The translations under genes and the position numbers were made by a program. Positions 25,460-33,929 of a stretch of DNA of 64,000 nt are shown here, piece after piece. The notes under the pieces are model-generated. The model was not told the origin of the DNA. It did no database searches and saw only the letters and a program-made list of their open reading frames with translations. Positions within the stretch are counted from its first letter, which is position 1. The number at the start of each line of letters is the position of its first letter. This stretch comes from Bog-473 sp963787485 (GTDB lineage: Bacteria; Actinomycetota; Acidimicrobiia; Acidimicrobiales; RAAP-2): positions 1,116,001-1,180,000 of the forward strand of contig CAWBDF010000007.1 in NCBI GenBank assembly GCA_963787485.1, written 5' to 3'.

Positions 25460-26689
25460 TCAGGCAGCCGGTGTGACGGTGACGTCAAAGCCGAGGGCTT
25501 CGAGCTTGCGTGTGAGCCTGGTTGCCTCGCGCTGTGGATCGCGTCGGCTGAAATAGTCGGGACCGAGCTCGCGATAGATCTCCCCGGTCGAGAGCATGTG
25601 CCAGGCGGAGACCACCATGCTGTGCGCAACCGCGACCGCAGCTTTGTTCGGGCCCCTTCGAGGGGTGAGGCGGCGATACTGGGCACCGAGATAGGTGCTG
25701 TTACTCCGTGAGGCACCGCGCGCGGCCTCGATCAGAGCGCGTCCGAGCCATCGGTTGCCGTGCAGGGCTGCGACCGAGCGGTGCTTTCCGGCAGACTCGT
25801 GGCTGCCGGGAGCGGTCCCCGACCATGCGGCGAGCTGCTCTGGGCTGGGAAAGGCGGACATGTCGCCGCCGGTCTCCGCGATGAAGACCTCGGCCGTGGC
25901 TCGTCCCCACGCGGGGATCGTGCACAACAGTTCGATGAGTGGCTCAAAAGGGGCCGTGCGCTCGACGATCTCGGCGGTGAGCTGCTCTATGGAGGCGTCC
26001 AAGAAGGCGATGTGATCCAGGATCTGGCGAGCAACCACGCCATGATGCTCGGAAAAATGTCCCGAGAGCGCCTGAGCCAGTTGTTCCTTTTTCGCCCGCA
26101 GCCTGCTCTTCGATAGTTCGGCCAGAATTTTCGGGTCGCGCTCTCCGGCGATCAGTGCCTCGACGATTGCCAACGCTGACTTTGACCAGGTTCTCGATGC
26201 CACCGAGGTCAGCTTGATCCCAGCGTCTTGGAGCAACTTCTCCAGCCGCTGGATCTCCTTGACCCGAACGTCAACCTGGGTCTTGCGATAGCGGGTCAAC
26301 TCTCGCAGCTCCCGGATCGGTGCAGGCGGAACGAAACTCGGACGGACCATCCCATGAGCGGCCACATCGGCCAGCCACTCGGCGTCAGAGAGGTCGGTCT
26401 TGCGCCCCGGCACCCGCTTGACGTGCGCGGCATTCACCAGCCACAGCTCTCCGATCAGGCCCTCCAGCCCGTAATAAACGGGCTTCCAGTAGACGCCGGT
26501 CGCCTCCATCACAACGGTGTTCGCCTCATGCTCCCGCAGCCACTCGGCAAGCTGGCCGATGCCGGCCGACATCGTGGGGAAGGACGACTTCATCGTCTCC
26601 ACGTCACCGCCGACCGACACCCGCAGACACGCGACGACCCGGTCACGATGAACATCGAGTCCGGCTACCCGGTCCCGGATCCTCTCCAT
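25460..26689 (-). CDS. IS110-family transposase (element 2), 409 aa
   Basis: The intact DEDD transposase starts MERIRDRVAGLDVHRDRVVA. The RuvC-like motifs are the first Asp in GLDVHRD, VVMEATGVYWKPVYYGLEG with Glu, and the double Asp in RVPGRKTDLSDAEWLADVAA. The long helical middle part is followed by the Tnp_20 domain (LLCTIPAWGRATAEVFIAET, FPSPEQLAAWSGTAPGSHES, GNRWLGRALIEAARGASRSN with the catalytic Ser). Its length and HRDRVV start place it in a different subgroup from element 1. The CDS stop lies only 10 bp from a TACTGGGG at 25443, and ATACTGGGG recurs at 26743 beyond the start. Confidence 0.95.
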   Translation of the reverse strand: MERIRDRVAGLDVHRDRVVACLRVSVGGDVETMKSSFPTMSAGIGQLAEWLREHEANTVVMEATGVYWKPVYYGLEGLIGELWLVNAAHVKRVPGRKTDLSDAEWLADVAAHGMVRPSFVPPAPIRELRELTRYRKTQVDVRVKEIQRLEKLLQDAGIKLTSVASRTWSKSALAIVEALIAGERDPKILAELSKSRLRAKKEQLAQALSGHFSEHHGVVARQILDHIAFLDASIEQLTAEIVERTAPFEPLIELLCTIPAWGRATAEVFIAETGGDMSAFPSPEQLAAWSGTAPGSHESAGKHRSVAALHGNRWLGRALIEAARGASRSNSTYLGAQYRRLTPRRGPNKAAVAVAHSMVVSAWHMLSTGEIYRELGPDYFSRRDPQREATRLTRKLEALGFDVTVTPAA

Positions 26690-27095
26690 ATGACTTCCTC
26701 CCTTCTCGAGTAGCCGCCCGGGGAGGGGTCTAGATGATGCGGATACTGGGGTTCGTGCTCATGGCGACACAGTGCGATCCCCTCGACCCCCGCACCAGAC
26801 TCAAAACGAGCTCACAGGCTTCACAGTAGGGACGGCGGCCGCGCCCGAACGGCCTGACGAGCATTTCATTCCTCCGCGATGTCCGCCAGGACATAGGGAC
26901 TCAGACGCGAAGAGCCAGATAACTTCCCCACAGAGGTCTCGGTCATGACGAACGGCACCGAAGTTGACGAAGTGCTGGCGATCCCTGTCATCGAGTTCGT
27001 CACAGACCATGACCCTGCTATATGCCGCCTGGACGTCCAGTCCTGTTGTTTCGAGACTGACTGCCCCGTCCGCTGCCGGTTCCAGGGCGATGATC
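26690..27095. other. intergenic region next to IS110 element 2
   Basis: This 406-bp stretch has no supported gene. It holds the upstream end region of IS110 element 2, including GCGGATACTGGGG at 26739-26751, which resembles both the dispersed motif and the 15-bp repeat arm at 25418. The part from 26800 to 27095 shows no coding signature or structure. Confidence 0.4.
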
Positions 27096-27971
27096 TCAAT
27101 CAGGCGCTACTGAATCGATGCGTCCAAGCCGTCGGACACGCAAAGACCGCTTCATTCGCCACCTGCTGTGGCCCCAAACGGCGAGTCCAACTGCGACGAC
27201 GATGCCCAGCACCCCTAGGCCTTTGACAACCCAGCCAATGGGACCGACGAGCAGAAAGATGGCTCCGATTGCACCCAAGAGGCCCACGGCAATCGGAAGT
27301 CCCAAGGCGATGGCCAGTCCCCATTCCCGAACCCGCTCGGTGGGGAGATGGTCGACCTCAAACTCAAGCTCCGGCGGAGTCCACTCGGGGTGTGCGCTGA
27401 TGAAATCAGCCGCTGTGTCAAATGGTTCTACACGCATGGAGACGCCGACGCTGCGACACATGGTCTTGAGTTCCTCGCTATTGAACTCCCAGGTATCGCT
27501 GCTGTTGTGGCCGTAGTTCACCGAGTTGTCGAGCCGATCCATCAGTGAGCCATTGGAATCGATAAAGCACAGGAAGTGGGTGTCGAGGCTTCGGTACCCG
27601 ATTGGTTTCTTATGGATAGCGACTACGACAATCGTGCCGACCGTTGGCTTCGATGAGTCAGTCGTGACTCCGGGTAGCTGGTAGTGCCACGTGTGATGAC
27701 CGTGAACCCGATCGTGGACCACCATCTCGCCGCAACCAAATATCGACTGACGTGACCGCTCGGCGAGCCTCAAACTGTCACAGAGCTCCAGGCGCTCTCC
27801 GGCCCCAAGACCCAGATAGCTTCCATCTGGGATCCCGGTTCTCGCTGCTTGCTCTGCAGGAGCCACTGACCTGCCACCAGGCGGTGGCGCCGCAGGCATC
27901 GATTGGCTCTCGGAGATGACGGAATACTCAGCGTCATTGCCACGATTGACAGGTCTCTCCTCGCCAGCCAC
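27096..27971 (-). CDS. hypothetical protein with two C-terminal membrane helices
   Basis: The product is 291 aa. The N-terminal about 190 residues form a soluble beta-rich domain (MVVHDRVHGHHTWHYQLPGV, TVGTIVVVAIHKKPIGYRSL, FLCFIDSNGSLMDRLDNSVN). A segment FDTAADFISAHPEWTPPELE, then membrane helices LAIALGLPIAVGLLGAIGAI and VVKGLGVLGIVVAVGLAVWG, and a basic tail follow. The layout suggests a cytoplasmic sensor-like domain tethered to the membrane by its C-terminus. No family recognised. A motif-like GGCGTACGGGGA lies at 28008-28019 (minus strand), just upstream of its start. Confidence 0.55.
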   Translation of the reverse strand: MAGEERPVNRGNDAEYSVISESQSMPAAPPPGGRSVAPAEQAARTGIPDGSYLGLGAGERLELCDSLRLAERSRQSIFGCGEMVVHDRVHGHHTWHYQLPGVTTDSSKPTVGTIVVVAIHKKPIGYRSLDTHFLCFIDSNGSLMDRLDNSVNYGHNSSDTWEFNSEELKTMCRSVGVSMRVEPFDTAADFISAHPEWTPPELEFEVDHLPTERVREWGLAIALGLPIAVGLLGAIGAIFLLVGPIGWVVKGLGVLGIVVAVGLAVWGHSRWRMKRSLRVRRLGRIDSVAPD

Positions 27972-28293
27972 CGTCAGATTATCGCTCAGACTCCGGTCGG
28001 GTAAATGTCCCCGTACGCCAATCGGGTCGGTGGGACGCCTTCAAGATCTCCGAGGAAAGACAGGGCGCTCTGCGACTGTGCGGGTCTTGACCCACGAAGA
28101 ACTCCCTGTGGATCCAGGTTCGAGCCGCATGGGGACCCGGTCGCTGCGTCGTTGCGGTGCATCGCCCCACGTGGCAGCGTCATCCTCTGTCGACTCGTCA
28201 GCGACATTTCCATGACCGATGTCGCCTTGGGTGCGCCGTACCGTCGACTTCCAAACGTCCCACACGTCCCTGTTGTCGTGCGTCCCCTAGCGC
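27972..28293. other. intergenic region with one motif remnant
   Basis: In 322 bp I see no gene. A partial copy of the dispersed motif (GGCGTACGGGGA on the minus strand) is at 28008-28019. Confidence 0.4.
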
Positions 28294-29370
28294 TCAAAGA
28301 CCGAGCCGTCGGCTCCGAATGTCCAGCGCGACTGGCTCGGCGGTCGTCGGTGATCTCGGGTTGGGCCGAGCGATCACCTCGTCAGAGTCATCGGCTGCCG
28401 TTTCTTCGAGCGACGTAACGATTGGATCGCAACCGACGACCGGGCGCTCGTCCGGGCGAGGCCGTTCCTGTTGGGCAACGGCGGCGAGGATGTCCTCATC
28501 GAGGGACGTCGGAGGGGCGGTCGGCAGGGCCCGGGGCCACAGCCGGCGAGTCAGGACGGGGTTCAGTTCGGCCGCGTACAAACTCAGTTTTGCCAACAAG
28601 AGGAGATATGCGACCACACCGATGATCGACGCGAACGCGCCATAGGTCTCGGTGGTGTGGCGGAGCTGGTGTTGCACCAGGGCAGTCCCGACGGTTGTTA
28701 GCAGCGTGAAGCTCACGGCGCCCAAGACGGCGCCCGGGAGCAACTGGCGGGCTCGCGGCACTTTGGGGGTGAGCACCCAGAAGGCCACAAAGTAAAAGGC
28801 GATGTTGCCAACGAGCATGCCGACCACCAAGAGCACCCGGAGCGCGTCGTTTTGCCCGTTGCTCCCGGCGATCGCGCCGATGAACGCAGCAAACAGAAAT
28901 GCCCCGCCGATGATCACGAGTCCGATCAGACTCCGAGCGAGCCGGGGAAGAAAGCCGGGAAGCCTGAAGCGGGGGACGTTCCATACCTGGGCCAAAGCCT
29001 GCTGAGCGGTCTGGGTGACGCCTTGGGCACCATAAACCAGTCCGACCATGCCGATGATGAGTCCGAGCACGCTGCCATGCAGACTGGAGCCGCCCGGGCC
29101 CGGATTGAACTGCGGGCCGATGACAGGAAACTGCTTCAGCGTCGTGACGATGCCATTGCCGAGCGATGCGGCGCCGATGAAGCCGAACATGCTGACCACC
29201 ACGAGCAGCAGGGGATAGATGGCGGTAAAGCCATACCAAGCGAGGCACACGACAAAGACATTGGCCTGATCGTCGCCGAACTTCTTGACCACGGCGTAAG
29301 CGGGTCCGGCAAGACGATTGCGCTGTTGCCAACGGTCGACGGGAGCCACCAGCCTCTCGAGGACACTCAT
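28294..29370 (-). CDS. YihY/BrkB-family inner-membrane protein
   Basis: Counted from ATG 29370 (MSVLERLVAPVDRWQQRNRL) the protein has 358 aa. It matches the YihY/virulence-factor BrkB family: DDQANVFVVCLAWYGFTAIYP is the signature after the first helix, followed by GIVTTLKQF, SVLGLIIGMVGLVYGAQGVT, LARSLIGLVIIGGAFLFAAF, LLVVGMLVGNIAFYFVAFWV, LPGAVLGAVSFTLLTTVGTA and YGAFASIIGVVAYLLLLAKL. Six helices are seen, with a polar C-terminal tail. The family is widespread with no settled biochemical role (the old RNase BN label is incorrect). ATG 29463 would add 31 weak residues. Confidence 0.9.
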   Translation of the reverse strand: MSVLERLVAPVDRWQQRNRLAGPAYAVVKKFGDDQANVFVVCLAWYGFTAIYPLLLVVVSMFGFIGAASLGNGIVTTLKQFPVIGPQFNPGPGGSSLHGSVLGLIIGMVGLVYGAQGVTQTAQQALAQVWNVPRFRLPGFLPRLARSLIGLVIIGGAFLFAAFIGAIAGSNGQNDALRVLLVVGMLVGNIAFYFVAFWVLTPKVPRARQLLPGAVLGAVSFTLLTTVGTALVQHQLRHTTETYGAFASIIGVVAYLLLLAKLSLYAAELNPVLTRRLWPRALPTAPPTSLDEDILAAVAQQERPRPDERPVVGCDPIVTSLEETAADDSDEVIARPNPRSPTTAEPVALDIRSRRLGL

Positions 29371-29440
29371 GGTCGGGCCAGTCCCAGTCGCTTGGCCAGG
29401 CACACCTGGACGGCTATCCTCACGGCACTTAATCCGTTGG

Positions 29441-29764
29441 TCAGCTTGTGACCGGGTCGACATAGAATGCAGCTTGGGGAGGAAGTTCGTGGGTCGCCGC
29501 TTCCCACACCACCGCAGCGGTGCGGACTGCTAAGAGCCTCGTCACCCCCATGCCGACGCCCGTGGCAATGGCCCAACTCAGCGCCTCTATCCAAGAAGAA
29601 CCCCGGTCGGCCGGAACGGGCGGTGAAACATGGCGCGATCGCTTCCACGCCGTCTCAAGCACCCTCTGTGTGACCAAGCCGGCCAACGCTCCAGCCCCAT
29701 AGCTGATTGCCTTCCAACCCAGTGTCTTGCCGTCCAACACGCCCAGTTTCTTGCTGTCCAACAC
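29441..29764 (-). CDS. DUF4235 membrane protein
   Basis: The C-terminal 90 residues show the DUF4235 pattern: GWKAISYGAGALAGLVTQRV, LETAWKRSRHVSPPVPADRG, SWIEALSWAIATGVGMGVTR and AAVVWEAATHELPP. Two membrane helices are predicted. The N-terminus contains a 24-bp tandem duplication (29719-29766 region), giving GVLDSKKLGVLDGKTLG, so two GTG starts (29764 and 29740) are equally placed. The family is actinobacterial and uncharacterised. It lies downstream of an aldo/keto-reductase remnant and upstream of the YihY gene on the same strand. Confidence 0.75.
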   Translation of the reverse strand: MLDSKKLGVLDGKTLGWKAISYGAGALAGLVTQRVLETAWKRSRHVSPPVPADRGSSWIEALSWAIATGVGMGVTRLLAVRTAAVVWEAATHELPPQAAFYVDPVTS

Positions 29765-29867
29765 ACCGTGGATGTACCCAATTCTCCCCTTTGCGATACC
29801 TTCTCCTTGGCGATATCGACGCGGCAAGCCGCCCGAATGCTCGGTTGGCGTCACTGAGCAGGCTGCC

Positions 29868-30105
29868 CAGCAACGATTCGGTGTCTCGGAGGATGAGGCC
29901 TCAATCGGCAGTTCAGTTTCGGCGATGCGATCTGCTCTGCGCTGAGGTCCACGCCGTCGGCGGCCCGCGTTCTCCTCGACCCGAGCCACCCGCTGTGTAC
30001 CCGGGATGGGGGCGAGGTCGTCGCCCCGGGCGAGGAGCCACGCCAGCGCGATCTGTGCAGGGGTGGCCCCGACCCAGTGTTTCGGAAGACCGAATAGGTC
30101 ACCCC
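29868..30105 (-). pseudogene. C-terminal fragment of an aldo/keto reductase
   Basis: One frame gives LFGLPKHWVGATPAQIALAW, then LLARGDDLAPIPGTQRVARV and EENAG; the next frame continues ADGVDLSAEQIA. This is the C-terminal signature of AKR11/AKR13-type reductases (GATPAQIALAWLLA, P-I-P-G-T, E-E-N). The catalytic Tyr-Lys half of the barrel is absent and a frameshift divides what remains. The fragment begins almost exactly at the dispersed motif copy at 30108, which suggests that a rearrangement at the motif removed the 5' part. Confidence 0.65.
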
Positions 30106-30107
30106 CT

Positions 30108-30126
30108 GCCGGCGTACTGGGGCAGG
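30108..30126 (+). repeat. best copy of the dispersed intergenic motif
   Basis: GCCGGCGTACTGGGGCAGG, used as reference for the family. It marks the broken 5' edge of the aldo/keto-reductase remnant. Confidence 0.6.
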
Positions 30127-30201
30127 CCAGCCAGTGAGCACTTGATGTTTCTTCCGTTACCACATGGCTCGTCAGGAACGGCCGGCGGTAGCCTGATATT
30201 C

Positions 30202-30813
30202 GTGCACCGAGGTCGGATCTTGGCGTGGGGATCTGTCGGAGCATTGGCCGTCCTTGTTGCCGGAGCCGCCTGGCTCGGAGTTCTCACCCAATCCCAATCA
30301 GCCTCGGCCAGCGCCCAGCTCGCGGAAGCGTATTCGGCGACGAATAACGCCTCAAGCGTCGTCGTGATCTCGAGCAGCGATCCAAGCGAGCAGTCGGTCT
30401 TCAATGGTTCGAATCTCTATGAGAGCATCGTTGACGGTAGGGTCACGAGCATCTGGGTAGGTCATACCGTCTACCGAGCCGTTCCCGCTTCATGTCGTAC
30501 GAAGGCCAAGTTCATCGAAACGCACCCACAAGGCTTCGGGACGGCAAAGTTCGTCGGGTTGGCGGGCGATGCGGTGACCGAGGCTGGCGACTCGTTTACT
30601 GTCAGCAGTAAGGGCAGAGAGATCGGTCGATATCTGGTGCGAGGCGGATATGTCGTCAAGATGACTCAGATGTTCAACACTGGGCCCGGATCAAAGGTGG
30701 TGGCTGAGACCGAATCGTTCAGCGACATTGGTCATGCGCCGAGGATCGTTGTTCCGACTGCCAGCGAGTCGATCGATTCACCCCAGCTCTACCTGCATGG
30801 CTGTCCGTTGTAA
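30202..30813 (+). CDS. exported hypothetical protein
   Basis: GTG 30202 is chosen as the start: it gives VHRGRILAWGSVGALAVLVA, a positively charged N-terminus and a signal/anchor helix (GALAVLVAGAAWLGVLTQSQ). The mature part of about 170 residues is strand-rich (SSVVVISSSDPSEQSVFNGS, RVTSIWVGHTVYRAVPASCR, KFVGLAGDAVTEAGDSFTVS) and has two cysteines far apart. This resembles small LppX-like or DUF2092-like exported domains that bind lipids, but the similarity is too loose to name. Followed by another motif copy 58 bp after the stop. Confidence 0.6.
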   Translation: MHRGRILAWGSVGALAVLVAGAAWLGVLTQSQSASASAQLAEAYSATNNASSVVVISSSDPSEQSVFNGSNLYESIVDGRVTSIWVGHTVYRAVPASCRTKAKFIETHPQGFGTAKFVGLAGDAVTEAGDSFTVSSKGREIGRYLVRGGYVVKMTQMFNTGPGSKVVAETESFSDIGHAPRIVVPTASESIDSPQLYLHGCPL

Positions 30814-30870
30814 CCACATGAGTCTCGGGGACGAATCTCGCGAGTGATCGCGGGACGTATGCCCACATTC

Positions 30871-30886
30871 GGTGCGTACTGGGGCA
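30871..30886 (+). repeat. partial copy of dispersed motif
   Basis: GGTGCGTACTGGGGCA, right half perfect, left half degenerate. Confidence 0.4.
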
Positions 30887-30991
30887 CCTTCGGTATCGGA
30901 AGTCGGTGACCGGCGCTGTGAAAGCAACCGCCTCGTAACTGAACTCCCAGGGGATCGCCAGCGGGACTTTTTACACTGAATACGAGAACAA

Positions 30992-31049
30992 TCCGGCCGG
31001 CGATCCCTTACCCTCGGTTCCCCCCCAGGGGTAAGGACGCCGGCCGGAT
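30992..31049 (-). terminator. long hairpin terminator after the solute-binding protein gene
   Basis: The outer stem of 11 bp (ATCCGGCCGGC with GCCGGCCGGAT) and the inner stem of 8 bp (CCTTACCC with GGGTAAGG) close a small loop. The hairpin begins 26 bp after the stop codon of the gene ending at 31075. On the minus strand it is followed by a weakly T-rich tract. Such a long two-step stem could also act on read-through from the plus-strand gene. Confidence 0.65.
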
Positions 31050-31074
31050 CGCGTCGCTAGATGGTGCCTTGGCC

Positions 31075-32334
31075 CTACGACGAGGCCGCCACCGAGGTGG
31101 TGCCGGGGATGTAGGTCCCGCACACGGGGTTCTTCCCCTCGGGGACGTAGCCGTTCTTCTCGGCCTTGGTGAGCCAGATGCAGTTCGGGGAGGACATGTG
31201 TCCGAAGTCCGTGGCGAAGTCGATGTTGAAGGGCAAGAGGCCGTCGCCGTTCCACGACTTGATGCTGCGCAGTTCCTTGATCACATTGGCATGGGTGACG
31301 TTGGACCCAGCCATTTGGATCCCTTGGATCAGCAGTTCGGCCCCCAACCAAGCCTCGACCTGGGTGAACGTCGGGAAGTCGCTCTTGGTCCACCCGGCGT
31401 ACTTCTCCATTGCCGACTGCATCGCCTCGGTGCCGGCGTCGGGCTCGTACCAGGGGTGGGTGAGTACCTCAAAGGTGTCGCCTTGGACGTCGGGCCACGC
31501 CGGTGTGTGGATGAGGGCGGGGCTGTAGCCGTCGGGGAAGTACATCGCCTTGAGCTTCACGCCGGCCTGCTTGAAGGCGATCGAGAGCGGCGCGTTGTCG
31601 TTCCCGGCGAGGTTGGACCACACGACGTTGACCCCAGCGTCCTTGGCGCTCAGCGCTTCGGTTCCAAAGTTGGTGCCCGTGGTGTAGGGCACCTGGGTGT
31701 CATTGACGACCACCTTGGCCTCGGGGTCGCCACGCTCGAGCGACTGGGATTCGGCCGAGTTGGCCTGGACCGAGTCCGGTGAGATGGCCAGGGCGTAGAG
31801 AGCCACGTTGGCCTTGCCGAACTGCTTCAACGCGTTCGAGTACAGCGTGCTGACCGGATATTTCGGGTCCACGCTGCCACTCGTGCCCGTACCGAACATG
31901 TTGGTGTTGGGCTGGGTGCCCCATTCGGGACCGTCGGAACTGTCGCCGGTCACCGGTATCCCCGCCTCCTGGGCGGCCTTGGAGCCCCCGTCGCCGAAGA
32001 TGGGGTCGTTCGCGTCGATGCCGATGGCGCCTCTCGAGATGGCCTCGTCGACCCCGGTCACCAATGTTGACGGGTTGGTTTGGTCGTCGATGACCAAACC
32101 AACGAGCTTGTGGCCGTTCACCCCGCCCTTGGCGTTCTGCGCATCGAGCGCTGCATTGAACACACTCACACCGCCGGTGTAGTCCGACGCCCCCGCGCCG
32201 GTCTCCGACGTGACATAAGCGATCGTGAGTGGCGCCGCCGAGGCCGATGCTCCCGTAGCCAAGCCCCCCACGAATATCGCCGGCAAACACACGGCAGCTG
32301 CGCACGCCGCCGTCACAAATCGAACAGGCTTCAT
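31075..32334 (-). CDS. branched-chain-amino-acid-type ABC solute-binding protein (orphan)
   Basis: The 419-residue protein has a signal peptide (residues about 1-32, ending ATGASASAAP) and the type-I periplasmic-binding fold of the LivJ/UrtA group: LTIAYVTSETGAGASDYTGG, LDAQNAKGGVNGHKLVGLVI, DDQTNPSTLVTGVDEAISRG, NVALYALAISPDSVQANSAE and GVNVVWSNLAGNDNAPLSIA. It would capture an amide or amino-acid-like solute outside the membrane. No permease or ATPase genes are nearby, so it must use a transporter encoded elsewhere or act as a sensor. A strong hairpin terminator follows. The upstream 330 bp is unusually AT-rich. Confidence 0.85.
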   Translation of the reverse strand: MKPVRFVTAACAAAVCLPAIFVGGLATGASASAAPLTIAYVTSETGAGASDYTGGVSVFNAALDAQNAKGGVNGHKLVGLVIDDQTNPSTLVTGVDEAISRGAIGIDANDPIFGDGGSKAAQEAGIPVTGDSSDGPEWGTQPNTNMFGTGTSGSVDPKYPVSTLYSNALKQFGKANVALYALAISPDSVQANSAESQSLERGDPEAKVVVNDTQVPYTTGTNFGTEALSAKDAGVNVVWSNLAGNDNAPLSIAFKQAGVKLKAMYFPDGYSPALIHTPAWPDVQGDTFEVLTHPWYEPDAGTEAMQSAMEKYAGWTKSDFPTFTQVEAWLGAELLIQGIQMAGSNVTHANVIKELRSIKSWNGDGLLPFNIDFATDFGHMSSPNCIWLTKAEKNGYVPEGKNPVCGTYIPGTTSVAASS

Positions 32335-32664
32335 GGTCCCCCCATTTCCCGTTTCTTGTACCGAGAGATCATGACCACTTCTACGCGCGAATGCAACGCG
32401 ACCAAAATGTTTTGCCCTTCTTACGAAAGTTGATGACCACTAAGTATGTGGCATTTAAATATTTGGCATTCCATAGAAATGCCATGAAACCAACGAACCG
32501 TCTTATGTACGAAGATTGCCACCTATAACGGTTGATCCTTGCAATCGGGGCTTTTCGACGTAACGCAACGGTCGACGGGGCTCCGCCGGTCTTACTCCCC
32601 ATCCAGACGGCACCTGTGGACGTTCGCGCAGGTATCCCAATCGTGCCGCAGGGTGCCACCCAGT
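32335..32664. other. AT-rich upstream region with GGCATT repeats
   Basis: This is the control region of the solute-binding-protein gene. From about 32390 to 32540 it is much poorer in GC than its surroundings. It contains GGCATT at 32450 and 32465, and the inverted AATGCC at 32478, so GGCATT-N7-AATGCC forms a hairpin or operator. The last part (32637-32664) is the left flank of the next IS110 element and has GTGCCGCAGGGTGCCAC, also found near 44096. Confidence 0.45.
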
Positions 32665-32795
32665 GCCGGCGACGCTCCTATTACTTGTCAACCCCTCTTT
32701 TGGGTTCGGGAGTGAAAACAGCGGACAGAACATTGATGAGTCACTCGAGCTGAGGACAGGCTCTTATTAGGTCACGCGTTTTCGAGATCGTGGGC

Positions 32796-32875
32796 CCGGG
32801 CTGAAGGTCGGCTTGTCGCTGGGAAGTCAACCCTGCCGGGCGACAGTACTGGGCTGAGCCAGACCGACAGCCCGG
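32796..32875 (-). ncRNA. candidate guide RNA (seekRNA-like) of IS110 copy A
   Basis: Just after the transposase stop (32880), the minus strand can fold with CCGGGCT and GTCGG (32796-32811) pairing with CCGAC and AGCCCGG (32864-32875). The 52-nt loop contains GCCGGGCGACAGTACTGGGC (plus-strand sense, 32835-32854). This carries both halves of the insertion site GCCGGCG/TACTGGG separated by a few bases. A guide RNA downstream of the transposase is known from the IS1111 group. Folding and match were made by eye. Confidence 0.45.
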
Positions 32876-32879
32876 GGAC

Positions 32880-33929
32880 TCAGCCGCGAGGCAAGTAGCG
32901 ATAGACCTCGCGGGCGACGTAGCGCTTCAAGATGCGGATGGCCTCGTGCTTGGTGCGACCCTCCTTGACCCGACTCTCGAAATAGACCTGGGTCCGAGGG
33001 TCGTGGGCGATGCGGACAATGACGATGCGCCAGAGCGCGCTGTTGGCCTGGCGATCCCCACCTTCGTGGGCTCGGACCTTGCTGCCCTTCTTGCCCGATC
33101 CGGTTGGGATGGGCGACACGCCGCAGAGGTGGGCCCAGGCGGCTTCGGAGTGGAGGCGTTCGGGGTTGTCGCCGGCCGCCATGACGAGCGCAGCCGCGGT
33201 GTCGGGGCCGACGCCGAAGAGGCCGAGGAGCTCGGGCACGGTTGCCTCGAGGAGTGCTTCGATCCGCTCGTCGAGCGCGGCCAACTCGTCGTCGAGAGCG
33301 CTGATCCGATGCGCCAACGAAGACAACGAAGCCTTGGTGGCTGCCGTGACCGGGTCAGCGGATCGTGTCGGTCGCAGCTTCGTCGCCTCAGCCACGAGAG
33401 CCGGGACGGAGAGACCCTTGAGGCGGCAACGGAGCTGTTCAGGGGCGCTGTAGCCGAGGTGGCGCATCTGGATCAACGCCTTGACTCTGGCCTGGCGGGC
33501 CGAGCGCTTGGCCACGACCAGGACCCGGATGGCTTCGACGGCGCCGTCTCTGGATTTGGGGTTCCCACTCGCCCGGCCGCTCAAGGCAGCGCGGGCCGCT
33601 TCAACCGCATCGAGAGGGTCGGACTTACCACTGCGGCGCCGCTCTTCTCGGTTCGGTCGGTCGACTTCGATGACTTCGACACCCACCCGGCGCAGGTAAC
33701 GGGTCAACCCGGACCCATAGGAACCCGTGCCTTCGATCCCAATCTTGATCACGTCGCCGAACGTCTCGAGCCATGCGAGCAGCGCTTTGTAACCGGCCGA
33801 GTTGGTCTCGAATCGCTCGGTGCCGAGCAGCCCGCCCAGCGGGTCCAGGGCCGCAGCCACATGAACGTCGAGGTGTGTGTCGACACCACCGGTCACACCA
33901 CGCCCAGCTTCTACGATGGTCATGGTCAT
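32880..33929 (-). CDS. IS110-family transposase, intact (copy A)
   Basis: The 349-residue protein starts MTMTIVEAGRGVTGGVDTHL. The DEDD domain has VDTHLDVHVAA, KIGIEGTGSYGSGLTRYLRR and RRRSGKSDPLDAVEAARAAL. A helical linker and the Tnp_20 domain follow (LLGLFGVGPDTAAALVMAAG, SEAAWAHLCGVSPIPTGSGK, GGDRQANSALWRIVIVRIAH with the Ser). It would cut and join DNA at the element junction under the direction of an RNA. It is the only intact gene of this type here and may supply copy B in trans. Confidence 0.95.
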   Translation of the reverse strand: MTMTIVEAGRGVTGGVDTHLDVHVAAALDPLGGLLGTERFETNSAGYKALLAWLETFGDVIKIGIEGTGSYGSGLTRYLRRVGVEVIEVDRPNREERRRSGKSDPLDAVEAARAALSGRASGNPKSRDGAVEAIRVLVVAKRSARQARVKALIQMRHLGYSAPEQLRCRLKGLSVPALVAEATKLRPTRSADPVTAATKASLSSLAHRISALDDELAALDERIEALLEATVPELLGLFGVGPDTAAALVMAAGDNPERLHSEAAWAHLCGVSPIPTGSGKKGSKVRAHEGGDRQANSALWRIVIVRIAHDPRTQVYFESRVKEGRTKHEAIRILKRYVAREVYRYLPRG

